Assembly (NCBI GenBank): GCA_016873735.1
Contig: VGWD01000002.1
Location: 62,001 to 126,000, forward strand
From: Ignavibacteria bacterium
GTDB lineage: Bacteria; Bacteroidota; Ignavibacteria; Kapaibacteriales; UBA961
Direction of reading: 5' to 3'
Length of the DNA: 64,000 bases
In this document: positions 37,938 through 46,732 of the stretch, piece after piece
Position numbering within the stretch: position 1 is the stretch's first letter
How the letters are laid out: the number at the start of each line of letters is the position of its first letter
Position numbers and translations under genes: made by a program
The notes under the pieces: model-generated
The model's input: only the letters and a program-made list of their open reading frames with translations
What the model was told of the DNA's origin: nothing
Database searches by the model: none

Positions 37938-38049
37938 AGAGTAGAACTTTGCCTTGATTAGTTGGCTACAAATTACGAATTTCGAGGAATTAGAACATAT
38001 TCAATATCGGGTCATTTCAGACCCTTTCATTTTTCGGAGCACACTCCAC

Positions 38050-39009
38050 ATGAAACGTATCGGACTACTTACAAGCGGCACAGATGCCCCGGGCATGAAT
38101 GCACTCATCAGATCAGTGGTGAGAACGGCTGAATCAAAAAAATTGGAAGTCATCGGCATTTCTCATGGATTCAAAGGAATTGTTGAAGAGCAATTCAAAA
38201 CATTGGGAAGAGCTGACACCGCAAATATCGTCGGCCTAGGCGGAACCATCTTGAAAACAAGCAAATATATGCCCATAGAAGAAGAGCATGTTCGTAAGCA
38301 AGCGGTTGAACAACTTCGCAAAGCCGGCATTGAGGGATTGATAGCCACGGGTGGTCCTTGGTCATTGAAATATCTGCATCTCATGGGTAAAGAACATAAT
38401 TATCCTGTGGTGGGTGTCGGTGCAATCATCGACAATGATGTCTATGGAACTGATTATACAATCGGATATGATTCCGCCTTGAATACTGCTGCTGAAGCTA
38501 TTGATAAAATTCGTGACACAGCTGATTCGATGGGAAATGTATTTATCATCGAAGTGATGGGAAGTCAAGCAGGGTATATCGCCATCAATGTGGGAATTGG
38601 ATGCGGAGCTGAATATATCGCCATTCCGGAAACCATCACGAATATACCTGATCTTCATCGCAGAATTTCATCGCGTAATGCTGATAAACGGTATATCATC
38701 GTAATCGGCGAAGGAGATGAAGTTGGTGGTGGATTTGATTTGGCGAAAATCCTAAAAGACTCCTATAATATCGACAGTACTGTTTCTGTTCTTGGAGCCA
38801 TGCAAAAAGGTGGTAAACCATCTGTTGCAGACCGAATCCTTGCAAGCCGTCTTGGCCATGCTGCGGTTGAAGCTATGATTGATGGAAATACAAATTCCAT
38901 GGTGGGCATCATCAATGGATCTGTGCATCATACTCCATTGCCTTTGACTTTTGAACGTAAAAAGATATTACCTGATTACTTGGTTTCATTGTCCGATATT
39001 CTTGCTTGA
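38050..39009 (+). CDS. Phosphofructokinase-family protein with degenerate active site
   Basis: The fold is PfkA-like over 319 residues (usual length), starting MKRIGLLTSG. Key residues differ from E. coli PfkA by my hand alignment. SGGD is SGTD (T11), the ATP/Mg loop GGDGS is GGPWS (101-105), and GTIDND is AIIDND (T125 to I126, catalytic Asp kept as D128). Substrate arginines 162, 171 and 243 and H249 are replaced by N, S, T and A. It therefore probably does not phosphorylate fructose 6-phosphate in the usual way and may be a regulatory subunit or act on another ligand. The start at 38050 is chosen by homology; a frame 96 bp longer is unlikely. It heads a run with DUF1844 and NAD kinase. Confidence 0.85.
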   Translation: MKRIGLLTSGTDAPGMNALIRSVVRTAESKKLEVIGISHGFKGIVEEQFKTLGRADTANIVGLGGTILKTSKYMPIEEEHVRKQAVEQLRKAGIEGLIATGGPWSLKYLHLMGKEHNYPVVGVGAIIDNDVYGTDYTIGYDSALNTAAEAIDKIRDTADSMGNVFIIEVMGSQAGYIAINVGIGCGAEYIAIPETITNIPDLHRRISSRNADKRYIIVIGEGDEVGGGFDLAKILKDSYNIDSTVSVLGAMQKGGKPSVADRILASRLGHAAVEAMIDGNTNSMVGIINGSVHHTPLPLTFERKKILPDYLVSLSDILA

Positions 39010-39020
39010 TTGGAGCCATC

Positions 39021-39305
39021 ATGAACATTGATTTTACCGGCATAGTCCAAATGTTTCAAATAGAAGGCTTCACAGCACTCGGAAAAATCGCTCATCCGAT
39101 GACGGGCAAGACCGAGAAAAATCTTGAACAAGCCTCATTTGTGATTGATCTTCTTGCAATCCTGCAAGAAAAAACTGCTGGCAATCTGACCGATACAGAG
39201 TCACGATTACTTGATAATGTTCTGAGGGATCTGCGCTTGAATTATGTGGCAGATAATACTTCGCCAGCATCATCAAAGCCGGATTCCCCCGGTGATTTGT
39301 CATGA
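39021..39305 (+). CDS. DUF1844 family protein
   Basis: A 94-residue protein. The family core is seen as FTALGKIAHPMTGKTEKNLEQ, FVIDLLAILQEKT and GNLTDTESRLLDNVLRDLRLNYV. The function is not known. A TGGAG lies 5 bp before the ATG at 39021, supporting this start. Its stop overlaps the nadK start by 4 bp (ATGA), so translation is coupled. The tail after residue 80 is Ser/Pro-rich and looks disordered. Confidence 0.85.
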   Translation: MNIDFTGIVQMFQIEGFTALGKIAHPMTGKTEKNLEQASFVIDLLAILQEKTAGNLTDTESRLLDNVLRDLRLNYVADNTSPASSKPDSPGDLS

Positions 39306-40192
39306 AATCTATCGGACTGTATGTAAATTCGGATCGTGAAGGTGCGGTTCAAGCAGCCAAACATGCTGCTGCAATTCTCTTTGAACTTGGTGCTGAATGT
39401 TGCGCTGAAGCTAGCATTGCCGAATCATTCCCGGAAGACATACGCTCTCGCATACATATTTTGCATGCCACGGAATTCGAACGTTTTGCCGATCTCGTGA
39501 TTGTGTTTGGGGGTGATGGCACAATGCTAACCGCCGCTCGATTATTCTCCGGATCAGACCTACCGCTTATGGGTGTTAATGTTGGACGGCTTGGCTTTTT
39601 GGCGGAATTCAATTTGGAAGAATTACCCAAAGCGCTCAAAGATGTTCTGTCAGGTGATTATCGCATTGTAGATCGCACATTGCTCGAAGCACAAGTTGGA
39701 GGCAAAACCATACATGCTTTTAATGAGATTGTGTTCGAGAAAAAAGAATCATCCAGACTTATCACTACCCATATCGCTCATCAACATTATCTGATTGCAT
39801 CATATCGCGCTGATGGTGTGATCATAGCGACACCAACCGGTTCCACAGCTTATTCTTTGTCATGCGGTGGTCCAATAATAACTCCTTCATCATCTGTGCT
39901 TTGTATTACTCCGATTTCTCCTCATTCATTAACAATGAGGCCACTCATTATTCCTGATACGCTCGAACTATCAGTAAAAGTTGATGCTCCTGATGGTGAA
40001 GCCAGAATGGTTGCAGATGGTCAAATTGAATTATCAATTACAAAACAAGATCAAGTGCTCATTCGCAGATCGTCAACACAAGTGAAAATCGTGAAACATG
40101 CAGACAGTACATTCTTTGACCTCCTCCGCAATAAATTGTTGTGGTCTGTTGATCCATCAGCATTTGATCAATCATCAGAAGAGAAGCATTGA
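39302..40192 (+). CDS. nadK: NAD kinase
   Basis: Phosphorylates NAD+ to NADP+. The protein of 296 residues has the GGDGT motif in VFGGDGTMLTAAR near residue 75, the NE motif in AFNEIVFEK near 144, and the DGVIIATPTGSTAYSLSCGGPII block near 175-197. It is coupled to DUF1844 upstream and directly abuts the HAD phosphatase gene. Its association with a phosphofructokinase homologue suggests a metabolic operon. Confidence 0.95.
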   Translation: MKSIGLYVNSDREGAVQAAKHAAAILFELGAECCAEASIAESFPEDIRSRIHILHATEFERFADLVIVFGGDGTMLTAARLFSGSDLPLMGVNVGRLGFLAEFNLEELPKALKDVLSGDYRIVDRTLLEAQVGGKTIHAFNEIVFEKKESSRLITTHIAHQHYLIASYRADGVIIATPTGSTAYSLSCGGPIITPSSSVLCITPISPHSLTMRPLIIPDTLELSVKVDAPDGEARMVADGQIELSITKQDQVLIRRSSTQVKIVKHADSTFFDLLRNKLLWSVDPSAFDQSSEEKH

Positions 40193-40843
40193 ATGAATGC
40201 ACTCTTGTTTGACCTTGATGGAACATTGACGGATTCTGCACCTGGAATTATCAAGTCCGTCAAGTATGCTCTGGAATCAATGCAAGCTCCAATTCCTTCA
40301 GATGAGATATTGCAGAGATTTTTGGGTCCTCCTTTATGGGAATCATTTCCTGCATATTGTCAATTTGATGATTTCACGACAAAAGAAGCAGTTAGATTGT
40401 ATAGAGAATATTATGCCGTTAATGGCATCTATGATCAAGTACTCTATGCAGGCATCCCGGAGCTTATATTCGAATTGCATCAAGCAGGATTGCCTTTATT
40501 TATCGCGACTGCAAAACCCGACATGTATGCCGGAAAGATTTTAGAACACATGAAGCTTGATCACCTATTCGTGGATATTTGCGGAGCAAGTGCTGATAAT
40601 TCACGAGCTGATAAAACTTCCATCATAGGACATGTAATCACAAAACATGGACTGAATCCGAAAGCTTCGTGGATGATAGGGGACAAAGAACATGATATTC
40701 ATGGAGCTCATGCACATTCCATGAAATCAATTGCCTGTTTATATGGATATGGCATGCAGAATGATCTTGAACAATCCGGACCTACTCATATGTGCTCATC
40801 TGTTCAGGACCTAAGAGATATATTGCTGAATTTGCAGTTATAA
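40193..40843 (+). CDS. HAD-family hydrolase, phosphoglycolate phosphatase-like
   Basis: A phosphatase of the Gph/PpaX subfamily with 216 residues. Motif I FDLDGTLTD includes the nucleophile D7 and acid D9. Motif II is ATAK near residue 102 and motif III/IV WMIGDKEHDIHGAH near 162-175. The small helical cap (15-80) fits subclass I. The start codon follows the nadK stop with no gap. The substrate may be phosphoglycolate, pyrophosphate or a sugar phosphate. Confidence 0.85.
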   Translation: MNALLFDLDGTLTDSAPGIIKSVKYALESMQAPIPSDEILQRFLGPPLWESFPAYCQFDDFTTKEAVRLYREYYAVNGIYDQVLYAGIPELIFELHQAGLPLFIATAKPDMYAGKILEHMKLDHLFVDICGASADNSRADKTSIIGHVITKHGLNPKASWMIGDKEHDIHGAHAHSMKSIACLYGYGMQNDLEQSGPTHMCSSVQDLRDILLNLQL

Positions 40844-40927
40844 TGAAGAGGGACATCAACGCTCCTTTTCATAATGAATAAAAAAATTATCTAAATTGAT
40901 GTTGCATAGTACATCCAAATAATATCA

Positions 40928-41938
40928 ATGGAACATAAAACTCCACATATAGCAAGTCTTGATGAAAAGTTCACTCTTTATAGAAAACGTATAGATGAAT
41001 ATCTTTCACAATCTCATGAAGGGTCAGTTCCGGCTGTACTGTATGACCCAATGGAGTATATTTTATCTGCCGGTGGAAAAAGATTAAGGCCGATCATCAC
41101 AATGCTTGCTTGTGAAAGTATCGGCGGCATTGGGTTTTCCGCGGCAGGATGTGGTGCTGCTTTAGAGATATTGCACAATTTTACATTGGTGCACGATGAT
41201 ATCATGGACAAATCACCTATGCGTAGGGGAAGAGAGACTGTTCATGTGAAATGGGATGAAGCATCTGCTATTCTCAGTGGGGATGTGATGATGGGAATAG
41301 CTTATCGACTGCTTATCAATGAAGTGAAAAATTCTCCACGAGCTTTGGAAATTTTATCCAAATTCACTCAAGGTCTGATTGATGTATGTGAAGGCCAAGC
41401 ACAAGACCTCGAGTTTCAGCAAACACCGATTGTATCGATGGAAGAATATCTTTCGATGATCGAAATGAAAACGGCTCGCCTTATTGAGTTATCGGCAATC
41501 ATTGGTGCTCTATTTGCAAATGCCAATGAGCAGCAAATCACTGCGCTTCATACATATGCAAATCATTTGGGGATTGCATTTCAAGTACAAGATGATGTGC
41601 TAGATCTCCTGGCCGACAATAAAGAATTCGGGAAAGTGATTGGTCAAGATTTGCTTGAAGGTAAAAAAAGTTATTTCATCGTGCGGGCATTTGAATGCAT
41701 CAAAGAGGGCCCGGATGCTCTCTTCATTCAAACGTATATTCAAGATAAGGGAATTTCAAAAGAACAAATCCCATTGGCCATTGATATATTCAAGAGACAT
41801 GGTATCATTGATGATGCAGTGCAAACTGTGCAATCACATGTATATGCTGCACAGTCCGCATTATCCATGCTACCAAAAAATGATGGAACATTGGGTCTTG
41901 AATTGATTGCCGATAAAATGGCTGTACGCACAATGTGA
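40928..41938 (+). CDS. Polyprenyl diphosphate synthase (octaprenyl/heptaprenyl type)
   Basis: Makes a long-chain all-trans prenyl diphosphate, probably the menaquinone side chain. The 336-residue chain has AGGKRLRP near residue 48, the first Asp-rich motif VHDDIMDKSPMRRG near 90, and the second QDDVLDLLAD near 218. Chain length cannot be read with confidence. It lies 84 bp downstream of the HAD gene, possibly with its own promoter. It ends directly against the convergent thrS stop with no spacer. Confidence 0.9.
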   Translation: MEHKTPHIASLDEKFTLYRKRIDEYLSQSHEGSVPAVLYDPMEYILSAGGKRLRPIITMLACESIGGIGFSAAGCGAALEILHNFTLVHDDIMDKSPMRRGRETVHVKWDEASAILSGDVMMGIAYRLLINEVKNSPRALEILSKFTQGLIDVCEGQAQDLEFQQTPIVSMEEYLSMIEMKTARLIELSAIIGALFANANEQQITALHTYANHLGIAFQVQDDVLDLLADNKEFGKVIGQDLLEGKKSYFIVRAFECIKEGPDALFIQTYIQDKGISKEQIPLAIDIFKRHGIIDDAVQTVQSHVYAAQSALSMLPKNDGTLGLELIADKMAVRTM

Positions 41939-43852
41939 TCAGTCAATCATCAAAGATGCAAATACTTGCTGAATCTCTTCGAGTGATTTAGACCCGATAT
42001 TTCCCACGCCATGTTCTCTGACTGAAACCTGCCTCATTTCTTGTTCTCTTTTCCCGATAACAATTGCATATGGTATTTTCTTTTGCTCGCTTTCGGCGAC
42101 CTTGCGCGAAATCTTTTCATTTCTCAAGTCGGTTTTTACACGATAACCCATTGATTCAAACATTACAGTCAATTCCCGGGCATATTCATGTTGTTCTTCA
42201 CTGATAGGAAGTATCGACAATTGAATAGGAGCAATCCAGAAAGGGAAATTTCCTGCATAATGTTCAATCAATATCGATAAAAAGCGTTCCATTGAACCAA
42301 ATGGGGCTCTATGGATAATGACAGGTCTATGCTTTGCATTGTCAGCGCCGGTATATTCCAATTGGAATCGCTCGGGCATGACATAATCTACTTGTACGGT
42401 ACCAAGCTGCCATTTTCTGCCAATTGCATCACGAACGATGAAATCTATTTTGGGTCCGTAAAATGCTGCTTCACCCAAACCAATATAGTACTCAAGCCCC
42501 ATCTCATCTGCAACATCTTGTATCTCTTTTTGAGCTCTTTCCCACAATGATAAATCACCGCCATATTTATCCGCATTGTCATCACGGAATGATAATCGTG
42601 TACTTACATCCATTCCAAATGTGCTAAAGACTTTCTGTGTGATTTCTATCACTTGCTTGATTTCATTGCGCAATTGATCATCGGTGCAATAAATATGCGC
42701 ATCATCTTGGGTAAATCCACGAACTCTGGAGAGTCCATTCAATTCACCGGATTGTTCATAACGATAGACTGTTCCAAACTCTGCTAATCGCACCGGCAAA
42801 TCACGATATGATCGTGGCTTTGAGGCATAAATTTGATGATGATGAGGGCAATTCATGGGTTTAAGCAAATACTCTTCATCATCAACGGTGATTGGTGCAA
42901 ATTGGGAATCTGCATAATACGGATAATGACCGCTTGTGCGATACAATTGAAGATTGCCGATATGCGGCGTTATCACTTCTTGATATCCACGTTTCACTTG
43001 CTCATTGCGAAGAAAATTCTCAAGCGTTCTACGGACTATTGTCCCATTCGGAAGCCAAATGGGAAGTCCGCCACCAATCATTGGTGATATCATGAAAAGT
43101 TCGAGCTCTTTGCCAATTCTGCGATGATCTCTTTTTTCAGCTTCTTCGCGTAATGTGATGAATTCTTCCAATTGATCTTTTTTGGGGAAAGCAATTCCAT
43201 AAATTCTGGTCAATTGTTTTCTTGAAGAATCGCCTCTCCAATAAGCACCTGCCACTGAAAGCAGTTTGGGATACTTCAATGCTCCCGTTGATGGAACATG
43301 GGTACCACGACACAAGTCGGTAAAATTTCCTTGCGTATAAAATGTGATTTCAGATTCCTTTAATCCCTCAAGTAATTCAAGTTTATATTCATCACCTTTT
43401 TCCTTGAAAAATGCCATGGCATCCTCCCAGGTTATCTCACGTCGCATGAACATTGAATCAGCTTTGACCAATTCTTTCATTTTTTGTTCAATTGCAGGTA
43501 AATCTTCTACTGAAATCTTTATACCCTCGGGTAGGTCCACATCATAATAAAACCCCGCCTCAATTGATGGACCGATCCCGAACTTCACTCCCGGATATAA
43601 TGCTTCCAATGCTTCAGCCATCAAATGGGCTGTGGAATGCCAAAAGATCTGTTTTCCTTCATCATCATTCCATGTGAGTATACGGATTGCGGCATCGCGG
43701 TCAATTGTGCGCGAAAGGTCATATGGAACATCATTTACAATGATGCCAAGTGCATTACGGGCAAGCCCTTCAGAAATTGATAATGCAATATCTTTTCCTG
43801 TTGAATGTAATGGAAATTCTTTGACCGTACCGTCAGGGAATATGATGTTCAT
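41939..43852 (-). CDS. thrS: Threonyl-tRNA synthetase
   Basis: Charges tRNA-Thr. The 637-residue chain shows the full domain order: TGS (1-60), the editing domain with FWHSTAHLMAEAL near 70, the class II catalytic core with MNCPHHHQIY (a zinc ligand Cys) near 335, and the C-terminal anticodon-binding domain ending near residue 637. The leader is short (about 25 nt from the predicted start site), leaving no room for a T-box. No terminator separates it from the convergent prenyl synthase gene. Confidence 0.97.
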   Translation of the reverse strand: MNIIFPDGTVKEFPLHSTGKDIALSISEGLARNALGIIVNDVPYDLSRTIDRDAAIRILTWNDDEGKQIFWHSTAHLMAEALEALYPGVKFGIGPSIEAGFYYDVDLPEGIKISVEDLPAIEQKMKELVKADSMFMRREITWEDAMAFFKEKGDEYKLELLEGLKESEITFYTQGNFTDLCRGTHVPSTGALKYPKLLSVAGAYWRGDSSRKQLTRIYGIAFPKKDQLEEFITLREEAEKRDHRRIGKELELFMISPMIGGGLPIWLPNGTIVRRTLENFLRNEQVKRGYQEVITPHIGNLQLYRTSGHYPYYADSQFAPITVDDEEYLLKPMNCPHHHQIYASKPRSYRDLPVRLAEFGTVYRYEQSGELNGLSRVRGFTQDDAHIYCTDDQLRNEIKQVIEITQKVFSTFGMDVSTRLSFRDDNADKYGGDLSLWERAQKEIQDVADEMGLEYYIGLGEAAFYGPKIDFIVRDAIGRKWQLGTVQVDYVMPERFQLEYTGADNAKHRPVIIHRAPFGSMERFLSILIEHYAGNFPFWIAPIQLSILPISEEQHEYARELTVMFESMGYRVKTDLRNEKISRKVAESEQKKIPYAIVIGKREQEMRQVSVREHGVGNIGSKSLEEIQQVFASLMID

Positions 43853-43881
43853 AGGTTATATAAGAGTTGTAATCAGTTATG

Positions 43882-43889
43882 CAAAGATA
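43882..43889 (-). promoter_or_regulatory. Predicted -7 promoter element of thrS
   Basis: TATCTTTG on the minus strand matches TAnnTTTG. At the right distance (20 bp) upstream is TTTTTC, a near match to the -33 element. The leader would be about 23 nt. Confidence 0.5.
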
Positions 43890-43928
43890 CCGTATTGAGC
43901 TTGAAAATGGAAAAAGCCAACAGATAGA

Positions 43929-44933
43929 CTAATTTGAAAAGAGTTTACCGATGAGTTTTCTGGCTGCCATGCTTGGTACGATGTGCTTTTGATGAATATC
44001 ATGGAGGAATGCTTGTTTTTCTACATTCCATGAGGTTTGATGTTCAGCCCAATGAAGTAGTTCTCTGTGAAGAGCTACTTCAAACCATTCTTCAGCTTGT
44101 TTGGATCTTCTATCAAGTAATGCTTGATGATGGGAGGCCGAATCATCAAAAAAAGCATTACATATCCCTAATAGTTCTTGGATACCTTGTTGTTCAAGGC
44201 CCGATCCCATGATAACAGGAACATCCCAGCCATCCGTTGGAGAATGCATCAATGTGAGCGCGCTTTGAACTTGACCTTTTGCTATTTCAGCAAGAGGAAG
44301 CAATTGTCCATCCGCTTTATTGATGAACATCATGTCCGCTAATTCCATGATGCCTCTTTTGATGCCTTGAACTTCGTCTCCGGCATTCGGAAGCATCAAG
44401 AGAAGGAATGCGTCCGTGATGGATCTCACTTCAACTTCGGATTGACCAACACCAACAGTCTCAATGATGATTGTTGTGAATCCTGCCGCCTCACAAAGAA
44501 GCAATGCCTCACGCGTGGCATTTGAGACGCCCCCGAGTGTTAGGCGAGAAGGAGAGGGTCGGATATATGCATGCTCTGATCGAGCAAGCAAAGGCATACG
44601 AACTTTATCACCGAGTATACTGCCTCCATGAGATTGACTGCTTGGATCAATTGCCAACACAGCAACCTTTTCTCCTTGCTCGATGCATGCCAAACCAAAT
44701 GATTCGATAAAGGTCGATTTGCCAACACCCGGGCTACCCGTGATGCCAATCCTTTTTGCACTTCCTGTATATGGGAGAAGAGCTTCCAAGACATCCTCGG
44801 TTGCTTTTCTATCGATATCCAATGAGCTTTCAGCCATGGATATGGCTTTTGACAATGCACGGCGATTTCCTGCCTTGATATCGGAAATCAGGTCATTCAG
44901 GGGATACTGTCTATCAAATGCAATTGAGTCCAT
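43929..44933 (-). CDS. meaB: MeaB/ArgK-family GTPase (methylmalonyl-CoA mutase chaperone)
   Basis: A G3E-family GTPase that protects and loads B12 into methylmalonyl-CoA mutase. It has 334 residues: P-loop GITGSPGVGKST at 63-74, then LAIDPSSQSHGGSILGDKVRM, the ETVGVGQSE switch segment and a NKAD guanine-specificity motif near residue 205. Its usual partner, the mutase, is not in the window. It is upstream of thrS on the same strand, 76 bp away, and divergent from the OmpA lipoprotein gene. Confidence 0.92.
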   Translation of the reverse strand: MDSIAFDRQYPLNDLISDIKAGNRRALSKAISMAESSLDIDRKATEDVLEALLPYTGSAKRIGITGSPGVGKSTFIESFGLACIEQGEKVAVLAIDPSSQSHGGSILGDKVRMPLLARSEHAYIRPSPSRLTLGGVSNATREALLLCEAAGFTTIIIETVGVGQSEVEVRSITDAFLLLMLPNAGDEVQGIKRGIMELADMMFINKADGQLLPLAEIAKGQVQSALTLMHSPTDGWDVPVIMGSGLEQQGIQELLGICNAFFDDSASHHQALLDRRSKQAEEWFEVALHRELLHWAEHQTSWNVEKQAFLHDIHQKHIVPSMAARKLIGKLFSN

Positions 44934-44991
44934 ATTACAGACTAAGAGACAAATTGGTGTGATTTGAGCATGAACTTATCTATGTGGTCAA

Positions 44992-45020
44992 TTTTGCTCA
45001 TGGAATAATCCGTAAATTTA
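44992..45020 (+). promoter_or_regulatory. Candidate promoter of the OmpA lipoprotein/pyrF operon
   Basis: TTTTG, 16 bp, TAAATTTA on the plus strand approximates the TTTG/TAnnTTTG pattern, with one mismatch in the -7 element and slightly short spacing. It lies in the 127-bp divergent region with meaB; the leader would be about 35 nt. Confidence 0.35.
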
Positions 45021-45060
45021 CGATAATCAGGTCGTAAATCATTGTTTCAAGAGTTTCGCC

Positions 45061-45930
45061 ATGCATTCTTTTTCTCAATTTCTGCCCTTTTTTAGCTGTA
45101 TCGGCTTTGTATGCATTTCCTTTTTTCAGACTTCATGCGTCTCCACATCAACTTTTGATGCAGAGGTGAAAAAGGTTGATTCTTTGCAAAAGGCCTTAAT
45201 CGCAATGCATAATCAAAAACAAGAATTGGCAGCTAAGAATGTCGGAAATGCTGCTATGATCGATGATCTTCAACAAGAGATTCGTGTATTGAAGGAAAAG
45301 ACAAGAGTATTGGAAGAACAATTGGATCAGGCAAAAAAAGCAAGCACTGATGAAATCAGAAATCTTCTTTCTCAATTGGAAAAAGCAGAAGAAGATCTTT
45401 TTACACGGGAAACCATGCTTCGTGATGTTCAAGCATTGATGAAACAAAGAGATTCATCAATGAATGCATTAAGAGAGAGCGTTGAAAAATCACTGCTTGG
45501 ATTTAAAGATAGTGGACTCGAGATTGAAGTGAAAAACGGAAAAGTCTATGTGAAGATGTCCAATCAATTACTCTTTAAATCAGGATCCACGACAATTGAT
45601 AAAAGAGGTAGAGATGCTTTGCAGCAATTGGCAATGGTTTTATCCCAGCAACCCGATATTTCAATCATGATTGAAGGTCATACCGATAATGTTCCCATTG
45701 GTTCTTCACGTTTTGCCGATAATTGGGATCTCAGCGTTTTGCGTTCGACGGAAGTTGCACGTATACTTACAGTAGAAAATGGCATAGATCCAAAGCGCAT
45801 CATCGCTTCCGGAAGAAGTGAATTCATGCCAATAGAGGAATCGAATGACCCGGAATCCCGAGCCAAAAACAGAAGAACAGAAATTATTTTAAGTCCTAAG
45901 TTGGATGAACTTTTGAATCTTGTGAAATAA
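45061..45930 (+). CDS. OmpA-family lipoprotein with coiled coil
   Basis: A peptidoglycan-binding envelope protein of 289 residues. The signal sequence ends in FFQTSC, a near-lipobox with C26 as the likely lipidated residue. A long coiled coil follows (about 35-140). The C-terminal OmpA/MotB domain (about 160-280) has IMIEGHTDNVPIG and the NRRTEIIL motif, which bind diaminopimelate in peptidoglycan. It probably tethers the outer membrane to the wall. pyrF begins 4 bp after its stop. Confidence 0.85.
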   Translation: MHSFSQFLPFFSCIGFVCISFFQTSCVSTSTFDAEVKKVDSLQKALIAMHNQKQELAAKNVGNAAMIDDLQQEIRVLKEKTRVLEEQLDQAKKASTDEIRNLLSQLEKAEEDLFTRETMLRDVQALMKQRDSSMNALRESVEKSLLGFKDSGLEIEVKNGKVYVKMSNQLLFKSGSTTIDKRGRDALQQLAMVLSQQPDISIMIEGHTDNVPIGSSRFADNWDLSVLRSTEVARILTVENGIDPKRIIASGRSEFMPIEESNDPESRAKNRRTEIILSPKLDELLNLVK

Positions 45931-45934
45931 TGTC

Positions 45935-46732
45935 ATGAATGCAAAACTACGACTCCTAAAAAGACAACAAGCAATCTCATCAAGATTATGTGTTGGCTTG
46001 GATACGGAAATATCCAAGATTCCACATTGTATGCAAGGGTCACCAAGTCCGATTACCACATTCAATGCATCTATCATCGAATCAACATCGATGCATGCAT
46101 CAGCTTATAAAATCAATACCGCATTTTATGAACAATATGGTGAACATGGCTGGCATGCATTGAAAGACACAATCTCAATGATTCCGAATGAAGTTTTTAC
46201 GATTGCTGATGCAAAGCGGGCGGATATTGGAAATACCTCTTCGGCATATGCCAGAGCCGTCTTTGATGATTTGAATTGCGATGCAATTACGGTCAATCCA
46301 TATATGGGATATGATTCATTGGCTCCTTTTTTGGAAAGAGAAGATCGCATGGTGATAATATTGGCTTTGACTTCCAATCCCGGATCCAAAGATTTTCAAC
46401 GTCTCATTTCACAGGGAAAGCCACTTTATCAGCATGTCATTGAACGAGTATTATCATGGAAAGCATCTGCTTCGATTGGTTTTGTGATTGGTGCAACCCA
46501 TCCTGATGAATTGGCAATGATACGATCATATGCTCCCGATGAAGTATTGCTGATTCCGGGAATAGGAGCGCAAGGTGGAGATATTGATGCAATAATGGAG
46601 GCCAATATGAATGGACCTGTCATGATCAATGTTTCAAGAGCAATTCAATATGCAGGGGATTCAGAAGATTTTGGGGAAAAGGCCTATGAAGCGGCGCAAT
46701 TCTATAAAGAGCGCATTGGATTCAATACATGA
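45935..46732 (+). CDS. pyrF: Orotidine 5'-phosphate decarboxylase, type 2
   Basis: Last step of UMP synthesis. The 265 residues fit the longer type 2 subfamily. The start region CVGLDTE and the catalytic DAKRADIGNT with its lysine near residue 93 are clear, and LIPGIGAQGGD near 210 binds phosphate. It sits between an OmpA lipoprotein and a DUF2851 gene, an odd metabolic neighbour. The next gene's frame overlaps its 3' end by about 47 bp. Confidence 0.93.
   Translation: MNAKLRLLKRQQAISSRLCVGLDTEISKIPHCMQGSPSPITTFNASIIESTSMHASAYKINTAFYEQYGEHGWHALKDTISMIPNEVFTIADAKRADIGNTSSAYARAVFDDLNCDAITVNPYMGYDSLAPFLEREDRMVIILALTSNPGSKDFQRLISQGKPLYQHVIERVLSWKASASIGFVIGATHPDELAMIRSYAPDEVLLIPGIGAQGGDIDAIMEANMNGPVMINVSRAIQYAGDSEDFGEKAYEAAQFYKERIGFNT

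Noticed and set aside
37954-38049. Longer N-terminus for the phosphofructokinase-like protein
   Set aside because: The additional 32 residues have no similarity to the family and would be translated across the hairpin and divergent promoter region.
40844-40927. Possible terminator after the HAD phosphatase gene
   Set aside because: AGGGA...TCCTTTT forms at best a 5-bp stem with a large loop, too weak to call.
43853-43928. Possible T-box or other riboswitch before thrS
   Set aside because: The leader from the predicted promoter is only about 25 nt, far too short, and no T-box sequence is seen.
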